Source: Actinomadura coerulea
Lineage (GTDB): Bacteria > Actinomycetota > Actinomycetes > Streptosporangiales > Streptosporangiaceae
Assembly: GCF_014208105.1 (NCBI RefSeq)
Contig: NZ_JACHMQ010000001.1
Span: 1,550,001-1,614,000 of the forward strand
DNA: 64,000 nucleotides
Reading direction: 5' to 3'
Below, piece after piece: positions 1 to 9,146 of this stretch. The notes beneath the pieces were generated by a model. The model saw nothing but the letters and a program-made list of their open reading frames with translations, did not search any database and was not told where the DNA came from. The position numbers and the translations under genes were made by a program. How positions within the stretch are numbered: the first letter of the stretch is position 1; the number at the start of each line of letters is the position of its first letter.

Positions 1-1
1 C

Positions 2-1408
2 CTGGTCCTGTGGGGCTGCCCCACAGCGCTGTGGGTCACCTCCGAGCCGGAATGGGCGGCGTTCCGGGGCGAGTCGGTGTGGTGGCCCGCCCTCTACCCC
101 GACCTGGAGGTCTTCAAGGCCGTCCTTCAGGTGTCCGCCGCGCTGTACCTCCTCCTCGCCCTGTCGTTCGCCGTCGTCCTCCTGCTGCGGCTGCCGCGGA
201 TGGGCCGGCTGCGGCGCGTGCTCGCCCTGCCCGTGACGGTCGCGATCGGGTTCGTCGGCGTCTCGGCGGCGTTCACCCAGAAGCCGATCATGGAGGCGTC
301 GATACCGCTGGACGACCTGCTGCATGTCTACGTGATCCAGGGCGCGGTCGTCGTCCTGGTCCCGCTGACGCTGCTGGCGTCCGGGCTGCGGGTCCGCATC
401 GCCGAGCTGACCGTCGCGGGGCGGATGCTCCGGCTGACCGCCCCGGTGTCGGTGGAGAGGATCCGCGACGCCCTGCGCGACGTTCTGCACGACCCGACCC
501 TCGAGCTCTGGTTCTGGGCGCCGGCGGAGGGCGGCTACGTCGACACCTGCGGGCGCCCCGTCGACCTCGGCCCGGAGACCGGCGGCGCGGACGAGGCGGC
601 GCCGGACGGTCCCGCGGGGGAGGGCGGGCGCTGGCGGCACCGGGTGCGCGGCGCGTCCGGGGAGCCGCTCGCCGTGGTCGAGCTCGGCGGCGCGCTGCGC
701 GACCACGGCTCCCTCGTGGAGGCCGCGCTCGTCGCGGGCGGCCGGGCGCTGGAGACCGCGCGGCTCCAGGTCGGCGTGCAGGCGGGCCTCGAACAGGTCA
801 GGGCCGCCTACCGGCGCCTCGTGCGGGCCGAGGCCGCCGAGCGCGAGCGCCTCGCCCGCGACCTGCACGACGGCGCGCAGCAGCGGCTGCTCGCGCTCGG
901 CGCGATGCTCGGCACGCTGGAGGCCGTCACCGGCGACCCGGCGGTCAAGGAGCACGCCCGCGCCTGCCGCGCCGAGCTGAAGGAGGCCCTCGCCCAGCTG
1001 CGGGCGCTGGCCCGGGAGGTGCAGCCGGCGCTGCTCGTCCAGGACGGCCTCGGCCCGGCGCTGGAGGTCGTCGCCGAACGGCTCGGCACCCGGGTCGCGC
1101 TCGACATCACGTCGCGCCGCTTCTCCCGCGAGATCGAGTCCACGCTTTACTCCGCGCTGTGCGAGACGCTGTCGTACGCTGTCGAGGGCGCGCGTGCCAC
1201 CCGGATCCTCGTGCGGGTCGGCGAGGAGGGCGGACGGGTGGTCGCCGAGGTCGGGCTCGACGGCGCCCGCCCCGGTGCCCCCGCCGCGGATCCCGCCGCC
1301 GATCTGGCCGGTCCGTCCGGCCGGATCAGGGCGCTGCGCGGTGAGATGGAAGTCGGCGGCGGCCCCCGCGCGGGCCTGACGGTAAGGATGGACCTGCCAT
1401 GCGAGTAG
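2..1408 (+). CDS. Sensor histidine kinase with degenerate ATPase domain (5' end outside window)
   Basis: The reading frame is already open at the left edge, so the N-terminus is missing; a GTG at 77 is only an internal candidate. Three hydrophobic segments (about nt 115-205, 220-280, 320-395) are followed by a HisKA_3-type dimerisation helix. The phospho-acceptor His is present (codon at 866-868, in the motif RDLHDGAQQR). The C-terminal HATPase region looks broken: where the paralogue at 2373 has the N-box CEALTNAVKHA, this protein has CETLSYAVEGA, with Tyr in place of the essential Asn, and the G-box DDGVGG is replaced by LDGARPG. It therefore probably cannot bind ATP itself. Its stop overlaps the response regulator start (ATGCGAGTAG), so the two are co-translated. 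The paralogue has the opposite defect, which suggests the pair acts in trans (inference). Confidence 0.85.
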   Translation: MVLWGCPTALWVTSEPEWAAFRGESVWWPALYPDLEVFKAVLQVSAALYLLLALSFAVVLLLRLPRMGRLRRVLALPVTVAIGFVGVSAAFTQKPIMEASIPLDDLLHVYVIQGAVVVLVPLTLLASGLRVRIAELTVAGRMLRLTAPVSVERIRDALRDVLHDPTLELWFWAPAEGGYVDTCGRPVDLGPETGGADEAAPDGPAGEGGRWRHRVRGASGEPLAVVELGGALRDHGSLVEAALVAGGRALETARLQVGVQAGLEQVRAAYRRLVRAEAAERERLARDLHDGAQQRLLALGAMLGTLEAVTGDPAVKEHARACRAELKEALAQLRALAREVQPALLVQDGLGPALEVVAERLGTRVALDITSRRFSREIESTLYSALCETLSYAVEGARATRILVRVGEEGGRVVAEVGLDGARPGAPAADPAADLAGPSGRIRALRGEMEVGGGPRAGLTVRMDLPCE

Positions 1409-2073
1409 CCGTGGCGGAGGACAGCGGGATCTTCCGGCAGGCTCTGGTCACCCTCCTCACCACGGTCGGGATCGACGTGGTGGCGTCCGCCGGCTCGGGC
1501 GAGGAGCTGGTGGCCCGCGTCGCGGACGACCCGCCCGACGTCGCCATCCTCGACCTGCACATGCCGCCCACGTTCACCAACGAGGGCGTCGTCGCGGCGC
1601 GGCGGCTCCTGGAGCGCCACCCCGGCCTCGGCGTGCTGGTCCTGTCGGCCTTCAACGAGACCCCGCAGGCGATGGAGCTGTTCCGCGGCCGTCCGCGCGG
1701 CGTCGGGTACCTGCTGAAGGACCACGTCACGGACGTGGAGAACCTGCGCTCGGCGCTGGAGCGGGTCGGCCGCGGCGAGGTCGTCATCGACCCCGACGTG
1801 GTGACCAGGCTGGTCGAGGCGCGGCACCGCGAGCAGGAGCTGTCCCGGCTGTCGGGGCGCGAGCGGGAGGTCCTGGCGCTGATGGCGGAGGGGCACTCCA
1901 ACGCCGGCATCGGCAAGCGGCTGCACCTGTCGGCCCGGACGGTCGAGGACCATGTGCGGGCCATCTTCGCCAAGCTCAAGATCACCACGCCCGGCGGGCC
2001 GCCCGGCCCCCAGGACAGCAACAAGCGCGTGCTCGCCGTCCTGACCTGGCTGCGCGCCGCCGAGACCCGCTGA
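1399..2073 (+). CDS. LuxR/NarL-family response regulator
   Basis: This 224-residue two-component regulator has an N-terminal receiver domain (residues 1-120) with acidic pair E7/D8, phospho-acceptor D52 (AILDLHMPP), S83 and K107 (GYLLKDH). A LuxR-type helix-turn-helix lies at about 150-205 (LSGREREVLALMAEGHSN). The ATG lies inside the last codons of the upstream kinase, giving a 10-base overlap and tight coupling. All receiver residues needed for phosphotransfer are intact, in contrast to the two kinases around it. The output is probably DNA binding as a dimer. The target promoters are not visible; the 299 bases downstream, before the second kinase, are a possible autoregulated promoter. Confidence 0.93.
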   Translation: MRVAVAEDSGIFRQALVTLLTTVGIDVVASAGSGEELVARVADDPPDVAILDLHMPPTFTNEGVVAARRLLERHPGLGVLVLSAFNETPQAMELFRGRPRGVGYLLKDHVTDVENLRSALERVGRGEVVIDPDVVTRLVEARHREQELSRLSGREREVLALMAEGHSNAGIGKRLHLSARTVEDHVRAIFAKLKITTPGGPPGPQDSNKRVLAVLTWLRAAETR

Positions 2074-2372
2074 CCACGACCGGGCGCCGCGGCCCGCGGT
2101 CCTCGCGTGCGCCTCGTCCCGCGCATCGATCGGGTAACGGACCCTCGCGCCGCACGGCGGCGGTGGGGAAAACTGCCTGTGCGAGTCCGGTCGCGTCAGG
2201 TGACCCGGTGGTGGCCCCCGCACGCCACCGCGAGGCGCCCCGGGCCCGTCCGCGGGCTCGTGACGCGGCCGTTCCCGGCACGGTCCCATGCTCCCTGCGC
2301 CGCCCTGCGCGCGCATCCGGGAAAACCCCCGGCCCGGACGGTGGTTTCCCGGGACGACACGGAAGGATCGCG
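2074..2372. other. Intergenic region before second kinase
   Basis: About 300 bases without a convincing gene. An ATG-initiated extension of the downstream kinase through this stretch (from 2163) is open, but it encodes low-complexity Arg/Pro/Ala residues unlike a membrane-protein N-terminus, and a better ribosome site (GGAAGGA, 2361-2367) precedes GTG 2373. I see no clear palindrome or terminator. Confidence 0.4.
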
Positions 2373-4139
2373 GTGAGGCCCGTTCCCCGGTGGCCGCCGT
2401 GGCTCGGCGCGCGGGTCCGCCGCGCCCTGGCCGCGGGCGCGGCGGTCGCGGCCGCGGCGCTGGCCTTCGGCTGGCCGCACTGGCGCGACCAGCCCGCCGC
2501 CGCCGCCGTCACCCTCGTCTGCTGCGGCGGATTCGCCGTCGCGGGCGGGCTGTTCGCGGCGGGGCGGACCGCCCGGCGCACCGGCGCGGCGTTCGTCGCC
2601 GCCGCCGCGGCGTGGGCCGTCACCTGGGCGGCGGCCTGGAACACCGGCGCGGCACCGCTGGTGTCGGTGTTCGCCCAGTCGGTGTTCTTCCTCGCCGTCG
2701 GCGTCGGCGTGCTGCTGTACCCGGCCGGGCGGCTGGAGGGCGCCGCCGCGAGGCTGTGGACCGCCGCCGCCGTTGTGATCATGGTCGGCGGGCAGGCGCT
2801 GCTGTGCGCCGTCTCCCGTCCGGCCTGGAACGGCTTCGCGGCGTCGGCGGCGTGGCCGGTGCTGCGCGCCGAGCACGAGGTGTTCCACGGCGTCCAGCGG
2901 GGCCTGGCCGGCGCGATGACGGTGCTGGCCGGCGCCCTGGTGGTGATCCTGGTGGCCCGGCTGCCGCGCACGGGGCGGCTGGACCGTGCGCTCATCGTCC
3001 CCGTGGCCGTCGCCGTGGCGTTCGGCGTCTCCGGCGCCCTGGCGGTCCAGAGCACGCTCATCGGCAGCGACGCGGACCTCGCGGACGTGCTGGACGTCTA
3101 CCTCTTCCAGGGCGTCTTCGCGACGGTGCTGCCGCTGGCGTTCCTCGGCACCGCGCTGCGCGCCCGGCTGGCCGAGCTGACCGTCGCCGAGCGGATGCAG
3201 CGCCTGCTGGTCGCCCCGGTCTCGGTGGCGCGCGTCCGCGACGCGCTCCGCACCGTCCTGGGCGACACCGCGCTGGACCTGTGGATGTGGGCGGACGGCG
3301 GCTACGTCGACGTGGACGGCCGCCGCGTGCGCGACGCGCCCGGAGGCGCGGCGGACCGCTGGCGGCACCAGGTCCGCGCGTCCGGCGGCGAGCCCCTCGC
3401 CACCGTCGACCTCGCCGCCGCGCTCCGGGGCCACGAGCCGCTCGTCGAGGCGGCGCTGGTCGCGGGCGGCCGCGCGCTGGAGACCGTGCGGCTCCAGGCC
3501 GCCGCGCAGGCCAACCTGGAACGGGCCCGCGAGGCGCGCGAGCGGCTGGTGCGGATCCAGGCGGCCGAGCGCGAGCGGCTCGCCGCCGACCTGAAGTACA
3601 GCGCGCAGCGGCGGCTCCACGCGCTGGAGGAGATGCTCGCCCGGCTGGAGGCCGCGGCGGCGGACCCGCGGGCCCGCGAGCAGGCCCGGACCTGCCGCCG
3701 CGAGCTGGCCGAGGCGGTCGCCGAGCTGGAGGCGCTGGCCCGCGGCATGCACCCGGCGATCCTCGCCGACGCCGGGCTGGCCCCGGCGATGCGGCTGGTC
3801 GCCACCCGCACGCCCGTGCCCGTCCATCTCGACATGCCCGCGGGCCGGTTCCCGCCCGAGATCGAGTCGACGCTCTACTTCGCGCTCTGCGAGGCGCTCA
3901 CCAACGCCGTCAAGCACGCCCGGGCGGACGCGATCCACCTGAGCGTCAGCCCGGGGCCCGACGGGATCGCCGCCGAGGTCCGCGACGACGGCGTCGGCGG
4001 CGCCGCCCCGGACCCGGGCGGCGGCCTGGCGGGCCTCACCGACCGCGTCCGCGCGCTGCGGGGCCGGGTCACCGTCGACAGCCCGCCCGGTGAGGGCACC
4101 TCGGTGCGCATCGTCCTGCCGTCCGGAGAGGGCGCCTGA
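2373..4139 (+). CDS. Sensor histidine kinase paralogue lacking the phospho-acceptor His
   Basis: A 588-residue membrane kinase, paralogous to the one at 2-1408; both share the segment RxAELTVAxRMxRL, then VAPVSV/TAPVSV, and the same overall layout. The N-terminal half has roughly eight hydrophobic segments. The HisKA_3 helix reads ERERLAADLKYSAQRR: the catalytic His is replaced by Lys (K408, codon 3594-3596). The HATPase_c domain is intact, with N-box CEALTNAVKHA (N511), G-box DDGVGG and a final GEGTSVRIVLP strand. It should bind ATP but cannot autophosphorylate on the usual residue. GTG 2373 is preferred because GGAAGGA sits 5 bases upstream. The gene lies directly downstream of the regulator and probably phosphorylates the His of the first kinase in a heterodimer (inference). 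Confidence 0.88.
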   Translation: MRPVPRWPPWLGARVRRALAAGAAVAAAALAFGWPHWRDQPAAAAVTLVCCGGFAVAGGLFAAGRTARRTGAAFVAAAAAWAVTWAAAWNTGAAPLVSVFAQSVFFLAVGVGVLLYPAGRLEGAAARLWTAAAVVIMVGGQALLCAVSRPAWNGFAASAAWPVLRAEHEVFHGVQRGLAGAMTVLAGALVVILVARLPRTGRLDRALIVPVAVAVAFGVSGALAVQSTLIGSDADLADVLDVYLFQGVFATVLPLAFLGTALRARLAELTVAERMQRLLVAPVSVARVRDALRTVLGDTALDLWMWADGGYVDVDGRRVRDAPGGAADRWRHQVRASGGEPLATVDLAAALRGHEPLVEAALVAGGRALETVRLQAAAQANLERAREARERLVRIQAAERERLAADLKYSAQRRLHALEEMLARLEAAAADPRAREQARTCRRELAEAVAELEALARGMHPAILADAGLAPAMRLVATRTPVPVHLDMPAGRFPPEIESTLYFALCEALTNAVKHARADAIHLSVSPGPDGIAAEVRDDGVGGAAPDPGGGLAGLTDRVRALRGRVTVDSPPGEGTSVRIVLPSGEGA

Positions 4140-4256
4140 CTCCGCGGTCGTGGGCCGCGCGGTCAGGAGGGGGCGGCGGCTGCTGGCGGAGAGCCGCCGG
4201 TGGGCAGGCTGCGAGGAGCGGGAGCGGGAGTGGGGGCCTTGGCTCGGCCGGCGGGT

Positions 4257-4652
4257 TCAGCGTGCGGAGAGCGCGTCGAGGGCCTGCTCGGTGGTCGGGT
4301 GGGCGATGAGGTGGCGGTCCAGGCCGCTGCGTTCGATGATCGTGCGGAACCGGCGCTCCGGACGGGCGAGGACGAACTCGCCCCCGGCCGCATGGGCGGC
4401 CTTCCAGAGAGTGATCATCGCGTTCAGCCCCGAGGAGTCGCAGAAGCTCACCTCCCCGACGTCCAGGACGATCAGCGGTGGCCGGCTCATCGCCCGCATG
4501 TCGGCCAGGACGTGCTCGCGCAGCGCGTCGGCGGTGAGGATCGTGAGCTCCCCCTCCGCCTCCACCAGCAGGCAGGGGCCGCGGACGTCGCTGCGGACCC
4601 GCAGCGGATCGATGGGGGTTCCCTCCGGCGTCTGGCCGGCTCCGATGGACAT
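4257..4652 (-). CDS. STAS-domain anti-sigma factor antagonist
   Basis: A 131-residue SpoIIAA/RsbV-like protein. A single STAS domain covers residues 15-125, with the signature VLDVGEVSFCDSSGLNAM; the Ser pair at 73-74 contains the usual phosphorylation site of the family. Such proteins bind an anti-sigma kinase when unphosphorylated and release a sigma factor. The ATG at 4652 is chosen because GGGAGGTGA lies 5-6 bases upstream; a TTG 24 bases further up is possible. No partner anti-sigma kinase is adjacent. The MEDS-HATPase protein near 62.4-63.4 kb is of the partner type but too distant to link. The gene is transcribed convergently with the kinase operon. Confidence 0.9.
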   Translation of the reverse strand: MSIGAGQTPEGTPIDPLRVRSDVRGPCLLVEAEGELTILTADALREHVLADMRAMSRPPLIVLDVGEVSFCDSSGLNAMITLWKAAHAAGGEFVLARPERRFRTIIERSGLDRHLIAHPTTEQALDALSAR

Positions 4653-4765
4653 GACGATCACCTCCCGTAGTCGCAAGGTTGCGGAGTACCCGTGAAAGGG
4701 GAGGTCATGCGGGTTCCCGGGCGGGCCCGCAGGCGCCCGCCCGGGAACCCCTGGCAGGGCGCGGA

Positions 4766-6403
4766 TCAGGGGGTGTCGCGGCGGCGGAAGGCGGCCAGCC
4801 CGGCCGCGGCGAGCGCGGCCGCCGCCGCGGTGAGCACGAGGAGGGGGAGCGGGTCGGCGTCACCGCCGGGCAGCTTCGGGGTGTGGGTGAAGGGGGACAG
4901 GTCCATCACCGCCTGCGGGAGGCCCAGCAGCGGTCCCACCTGGCCGAGGAGCAGGAAGACGGCGAGGACGCCCCACCCGGCGGACGCCGCGCGGGGGAGC
5001 GCGCCGAACAGGAGCACCGTGGTGGCGGCGACGACCCAGACCGACGGGAGCTGGGCCAGTGCCGCGCCGAGCTGGCGAGGCAGCTGACCGGCCAGGTCGT
5101 CCGAGCGTGCTCCGTGGACCAGGCCGACGGCCAGGCCGGTGGCGGTGAGCATGACCACCGTCCCCGCGACGGTGTTCGCCAGGGCGGCGACGGCCCAGCG
5201 CGTGCGGCCGACGGCGGTCGCGAGGACGGGCTCCAGGCGCCCGCCGCTCTCCTCGGCGCGCAGCCGCAGGACGCTCTGCACCGCGTAGGCCGCGGTGAAC
5301 AGCGCCATGAGGCCCATGGCGGTGGCGAGGAACGCGTCCGCGATGTCCTGCTGGCCGCCCATCTTGCGGATGTCGTTCAGCACGGCGTCGCTGCCGTTGA
5401 CGAGATCCCCGACGCCGTCCGCGACGCCGCCGATCGCCAGCCCGTACACCAGGAACCCGGCGGACCAGCCGAGCGTCGTCCCGCGCTGCAGCCGCCACCA
5501 CAGGGTGAAGGGGCCGCGCAGGGACGGCGGGGCGTGTGCGGGGCCGAGGGAGGGGGCGATGATCCCGGCGCCGAGGTCGCGGCGCCCGGTCAGCAGGTGG
5601 GCGGCGGCGACCAGCACGGCGGACGCGAGGAGGGGGAGCAGCAGGACGGCCCACTGCTCGTCCGCGCACGGCCGGACGCGCTGCGCCCAGCCGATCGGCG
5701 ACAGCCACGACAGCCAGTGCGCCGAGCCGGCGTCGGCGACGCCGCGCAGGAGGTAGGACGCGCCGAGGACGGCGAACGCCAGGCCGTTGGCCAGCCGCGA
5801 GGTCTCGGCGAGCTGGGCGGTGAGCGCCGCGACGCCGGAGAACACCAGCCCGGCGCCGAACCAGGACAGCCCGAACGCGACCGAACCGGCCGCCGGCATC
5901 CCGAAGAGGATCATGACGAGCGCGGCCGCGGCCGCGAGGGTCCCGGCGGCGGTCGCGGCGGTCAGCAGCGCCGCGGTGAGCGGCGCGCGGCGCCCGACGG
6001 CGGCGGCGCCGACCAGCTCCAGCCGGCCGGCCTCCTCCTCGGCGCGGGTGTGCCGGACGACCAGCAGGACGCACATCACCGAGGTGAGCGCGGCGCCGGT
6101 CGCGCCGATGCGCCACGCGCTGAGCCCCGCGACGCTGCCGTCGTTCAGGACGGGTCCGTAGAGCGCCCGCGTGGACGGGTTGCCGTTGATGCCGCGCGCG
6201 AAGCCCGCGAGCGCCGAGGGCGTGTCGTACTCGTGCTCGAAGCTGTAGACGGTGCTGGAGACGAGCGCGGTCAGCCCGTAGATCCACGCCGGCATCATGA
6301 CGCGGTCGCGGCGCAGCCAGATCCTCATCAGCGTGCCGGTGCCCGCGAGGCCGACGCCGCGTCCGGCGGCGCGCGCCGGGGCGCGCAGGGTCGTGGCGGT
6401 CAT
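4766..6403 (-). CDS. ABC-2 type exporter permease
   Basis: A 545-residue integral membrane protein with about 12 hydrophobic segments in two similar halves. Each half has a cytosolic stretch with an EE(A/S)GRLE motif ([12 protein letters not shown] near residue 120; [12 protein letters not shown] near residue 380), typical of the TnrB/exporter-of-polyketide-antibiotics family. It forms the transmembrane path of a drug or lipid exporter together with the ATPase encoded upstream; the two genes overlap by four bases (ATGA, 6400-6403). The substrate cannot be read from sequence. It is the third gene of a TetR-ATPase-permease operon, a layout usually induced by the exported compound. Confidence 0.9.
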   Translation of the reverse strand: MTATTLRAPARAAGRGVGLAGTGTLMRIWLRRDRVMMPAWIYGLTALVSSTVYSFEHEYDTPSALAGFARGINGNPSTRALYGPVLNDGSVAGLSAWRIGATGAALTSVMCVLLVVRHTRAEEEAGRLELVGAAAVGRRAPLTAALLTAATAAGTLAAAAALVMILFGMPAAGSVAFGLSWFGAGLVFSGVAALTAQLAETSRLANGLAFAVLGASYLLRGVADAGSAHWLSWLSPIGWAQRVRPCADEQWAVLLLPLLASAVLVAAAHLLTGRRDLGAGIIAPSLGPAHAPPSLRGPFTLWWRLQRGTTLGWSAGFLVYGLAIGGVADGVGDLVNGSDAVLNDIRKMGGQQDIADAFLATAMGLMALFTAAYAVQSVLRLRAEESGGRLEPVLATAVGRTRWAVAALANTVAGTVVMLTATGLAVGLVHGARSDDLAGQLPRQLGAALAQLPSVWVVAATTVLLFGALPRAASAGWGVLAVFLLLGQVGPLLGLPQAVMDLSPFTHTPKLPGGDADPLPLLVLTAAAAALAAAGLAAFRRRDTP

Positions 6404-7302
6404 GACGCGGTCTCCCCGGCGAGGTCGTCCTCGTAGTGGCGCAGGAACAGCTCTTCGAGCGTGGGAGGCCTGCTGGTCAGGGTCCGCACCCCGATCCTCG
6501 TGAGCTCCTTGAGCGCGGAGTCCAGCTCGGGGGTCTCCACCTCGAACGTGATGGTGGTGCCGTCGATACGGACGTCGTGCGCCCCGGGCAGCGGGACGCC
6601 GTCCGGGGCGGCGGCGAGTTCGGCGTGGATGGACGTGCGGGTCAGGTGCCGCAGTTCGTCGAGCGTGCCGGTCTCGACCGTCCGGCCCTTGCGGATGATC
6701 GTGACGCGGTCGCAGAGCACCTCGACCTCACTGAGGATGTGGCTCGACAGCAGGACGGTGCGCCCGCCGCGCCGCTCCTCCCGGACGCACTCCTGGAACA
6801 CCTCCTCCATGAGCGGGTCGAGGCCGGAGGTGGGCTCGTCCAGGATGAGCAGTTCCGCGTCGGACGCGAACGCCGCGACGAGGGCGACCTTCTGCCGGTT
6901 GCCCTTGGAGTAGGCGCGGCCCTTCTTCTTCGGGTCGAGCTCGAAGCGGCCGAGCAGTTCGTCGCGCCGGTTCCCGTCGAGCCCGCCGCGCAGCCGTCCG
7001 AGCAGGTCGATGACCTCGCCGCCGGACAGGTTCGGCCACAGCGTGACGTCGCCGGGGACGTAGGCGATGCGGCGGTGCAGGGCGGTGGCGTCGCGCCACG
7101 GGTCGCCGCCGAGCAGGCGCGCGGCGCCGGAGTCGGCGCGCATCAGCCCGAGCAGGATGCGGATGGCGGTGGACTTCCCGGCGCCGTTGGGGCCGAGGAA
7201 CCCGTGCACCTCGCCGGGCGCCACGCGCAGGTCGAGGCCGTCGAGCGCGCGCGTCGGGCCGAACGTCTTGACCAGGCCCTCGGCCCGGACCACGTCATTC
7301 AT
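6400..7302 (-). CDS. ABC exporter ATP-binding protein
   Basis: A 300-residue ATPase with a full nucleotide-binding domain: Walker A GPNGAGKS near residue 38, signature region [11 protein letters not shown] near 135, Walker [13 protein letters not shown] near 155 and H-loop SSHIL near 190. A C-terminal extension of about 80 residues is typical of DrrA/CcmA-like drug-export ATPases. The signature loop reads YSKGNRQKV rather than LSGGQ, common in this subfamily. Its start overlaps the end of the TetR gene by 8 bases and its stop overlaps the permease start by 4, so the three genes form one operon read leftwards from the promoter near 8000. Confidence 0.93.
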   Translation of the reverse strand: MNDVVRAEGLVKTFGPTRALDGLDLRVAPGEVHGFLGPNGAGKSTAIRILLGLMRADSGAARLLGGDPWRDATALHRRIAYVPGDVTLWPNLSGGEVIDLLGRLRGGLDGNRRDELLGRFELDPKKKGRAYSKGNRQKVALVAAFASDAELLILDEPTSGLDPLMEEVFQECVREERRGGRTVLLSSHILSEVEVLCDRVTIIRKGRTVETGTLDELRHLTRTSIHAELAAAPDGVPLPGAHDVRIDGTTITFEVETPELDSALKELTRIGVRTLTSRPPTLEELFLRHYEDDLAGETAS

Positions 7303-7969
7303 CGTCGTCTCCCTTGAGACCGGTCTCGTACCGGTCCATCGCCGCGTGGGCGCGCGCGACGGTCTCCCGGTCGAGCAGCCGGTCGTCGAAGATCTCCAGG
7401 ACCGCGCGGCGCAGCCGCAGCGACCCCTCGGGGGTGAAGGTGTCGACGCCGAGGACGCGGCTGAGGTGCTGGTGCAGCACCTCGATCCCCGTTGTCATCG
7501 CGACGGTCGCGGCGGCGTAGGCCCGGGCGTCGCGGGTGGTGGGCGGGAGGGTTCCGGGCGGCGGGTCCGCCATGTACCGCTCGGTCACGGCGACCAGGTC
7601 GTCGAACATGCGGGCCGCCGCCGCCGAGCCGTCGACGAGCGCGCGGGCCAGGTAGCGCCGGACGGGCAGGTCGGCCTGGACGGCCGCGGCCAGGAAACCG
7701 GGGTCGCCCATCGCCTCTCCGGCGGCCGTCGAGCTGAGCCGGCGGACCGTGTCGAGCGCGTAGGCGTCGCAGGCCTCGCGCAGTTCCTCCTTCGAGCCGA
7801 AGTGGTGCTGGACGAGCCCCACCGAGACCCCGGCGGCCTCGGCGATCCCGCGGAACGTCGCGCCCTTCGTGCCGTGCTCGGCGAACTGCAGCAGCGCCGC
7901 GTCCCGGATCTTGGCCCGCGCCGTCAGGTCCTCGGATGCCGGGCCCGCGGCCCGGCCGGTCCTCGCCAT
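7295..7969 (-). CDS. TetR-family repressor of the ABC exporter operon
   Basis: A 224-residue TetR protein. The N-terminal helix-turn-helix lies at about 22-65 ([29 protein letters not shown], then [14 protein letters not shown]). The C-terminal ligand domain is of unknown specificity. ATG 7969 is preferred over an upstream in-frame start near 8017 because that extension would run through the operator. It heads the exporter operon, and a perfect 12-base inverted repeat lies just upstream in the promoter, so autoregulation is likely. The divergent neighbour is the siderophore permease operon, controlled separately by an iron box. Confidence 0.92.
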   Translation of the reverse strand: MARTGRAAGPASEDLTARAKIRDAALLQFAEHGTKGATFRGIAEAAGVSVGLVQHHFGSKEELREACDAYALDTVRRLSSTAAGEAMGDPGFLAAAVQADLPVRRYLARALVDGSAAAARMFDDLVAVTERYMADPPPGTLPPTTRDARAYAAATVAMTTGIEVLHQHLSRVLGVDTFTPEGSLRLRRAVLEIFDDRLLDRETVARAHAAMDRYETGLKGDDDE

Positions 7970-7978
7970 GCAAGGCTC

Positions 7979-8029
7979 CAATACAAGCGTCCAATTTCCA
8001 ATATGGATGTATAGCATACGCTTGTATTG
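7979..8029. promoter_or_regulatory. Perfect 12-bp inverted repeat in the tetR promoter
   Basis: The arms CAATACAAGCGT (7979-7990) and ACGCTTGTATTG (8018-8029) are exact reverse complements separated by 27 bases. The region is AT-rich against a GC-rich background. On the minus strand it contains TGCTATACAT, which resembles an extended -10. The arrangement fits two half-sites or a looped site for the TetR protein encoded next to it (inference). Confidence 0.65.
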
Positions 8030-8073
8030 TCGCTGGGCGGAAGAGAGGTGGGCGAGGCCGTTGAGCGGGTGAG

Positions 8074-8092
8074 TTAGCTTAGGCTAGCCTTA
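8074..8092. promoter_or_regulatory. Iron box (DtxR/IdeR site) before the siderophore permeases
   Basis: TTAGCTTAGGCTAGCCTTA matches the DtxR/IdeR consensus TTAGGTTAGSCTAACCTAA at most positions. It ends 4 bases before the GTG of the first permease, so a bound repressor would cover the promoter and start codon. Confidence 0.85.
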
Positions 8093-8096
8093 CCTG

Positions 8097-9146
8097 GTGC
8101 TTCCCCTCGCGCGAGAACGCCCGCCGAGATCCCCGGAACGGCGGGGGCTGCCGCGCGGCGCGCATCCGTGGTGGCTCGCCCTGCTCGCGGCGGTGCTCCT
8201 GCTGACGGTCGGGGCGAGCCTCGCGATCGGCGCCGGAGATGTCCCTTTCGGGGACGTGCTTCCCGGCGTCCTCTCCCCGGACGACGGCTCCCGGGCGCAG
8301 CTGATCGTCCACGAGCTGCGGCTGCCCCGCACGCTCCTCGGCCTCGCCGTCGGCACGGCGCTCGGACTGGCGGGCGCCGTGATGCAGGCGCTCACCCGCA
8401 ACCCGCTCGCCGAGCCGGGCCTGCTGGGCGTGAACGGCGGCGCGGCCCTCGCGGTCGTCCTGGTCATCGGCGCGTTCCGTGTGGACGACCTGCTCGTCTA
8501 CGTGTGGGCGGCCTTCCTCGGAGCGGCGGGCGCGGCGGCCCTGGTCTACCTGATCGGCGCCCGGGGGCGCGGCGGCGCCTCCCCGGCGCGGCTGGTGCTC
8601 GCGGGCGCGGCCGTCAACGCCGTCTTCAGCGCTATGACGGCCGGCGTGATGCTGTTCACCCCGCGCACCTTCGGCGGCTTCCGGTTCTGGCAGGTCGGCT
8701 CGCTCGGCGGCCGGGACGTGCAGGTCTTCCTGCGCGTGCTGCCGTTCGTCGTCGCCGGGACGCTGCTCGCGCTGGCGCTCGCCCGCCCGCTGAACGCCCT
8801 CGGCCTCGGCGACGACGCGGGCCGCGCCCTCGGCTCCCGCCCCGGCCGGACGCGGGCGCTCGGGGCGCTCGCGGTGGTGCTGCTGTGCGGGGCCGCGACG
8901 GCGGCGGCCGGGCCCATCACGTTCCTCGGGCTGGCCGTCCCCTTCATCGTCCGGACGGCGGTCGGCCCGGACCAGAGGCTCGTCCTGCCCTACTCGCTGC
9001 TGCTCGCGCCCGTCCTGCTGCTCGGCGCGGACATCCTCGGCCGCGTCGTCGCGCCCGGAGAGCTGGAGACCGGCATCGTCACCGCGTTCCTCGGTGCGCC
9101 GCTGTTCGCGGTGATGGTCCGGAGGGGGAGGACGCGCGACCTATGA
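8097..9146 (+). CDS. FecCD-family iron-siderophore ABC permease, subunit 1
   Basis: A 349-residue inner-membrane permease of the BtuC/FecCD/FepD family with about ten hydrophobic segments. Family motifs include LPRTLLGLAVGTALGLAGA near residue 75, then MQALTRNPLAEPGLLGVNGGA, and the late GPITFLGLAVPF segment. It imports ferric siderophore with the second permease, whose start overlaps its stop (ATGA). The GTG at 8097 lies 4 bases after the iron box, and an in-frame stop at 8085-8087 excludes upstream starts, so no ribosome site is possible and the mRNA is probably leaderless. No ATPase subunit is encoded nearby. Confidence 0.93.
   Translation: MLPLARERPPRSPERRGLPRGAHPWWLALLAAVLLLTVGASLAIGAGDVPFGDVLPGVLSPDDGSRAQLIVHELRLPRTLLGLAVGTALGLAGAVMQALTRNPLAEPGLLGVNGGAALAVVLVIGAFRVDDLLVYVWAAFLGAAGAAALVYLIGARGRGGASPARLVLAGAAVNAVFSAMTAGVMLFTPRTFGGFRFWQVGSLGGRDVQVFLRVLPFVVAGTLLALALARPLNALGLGDDAGRALGSRPGRTRALGALAVVLLCGAATAAAGPITFLGLAVPFIVRTAVGPDQRLVLPYSLLLAPVLLLGADILGRVVAPGELETGIVTAFLGAPLFAVMVRRGRTRDL

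Noticed and set aside
2163..2372. N-terminal extension of the second kinase from ATG 2163.
   Set aside because: It encodes Arg/Pro/Ala-rich low-complexity sequence. GTG 2373 has a clear ribosome site and gives a normal membrane-protein start.
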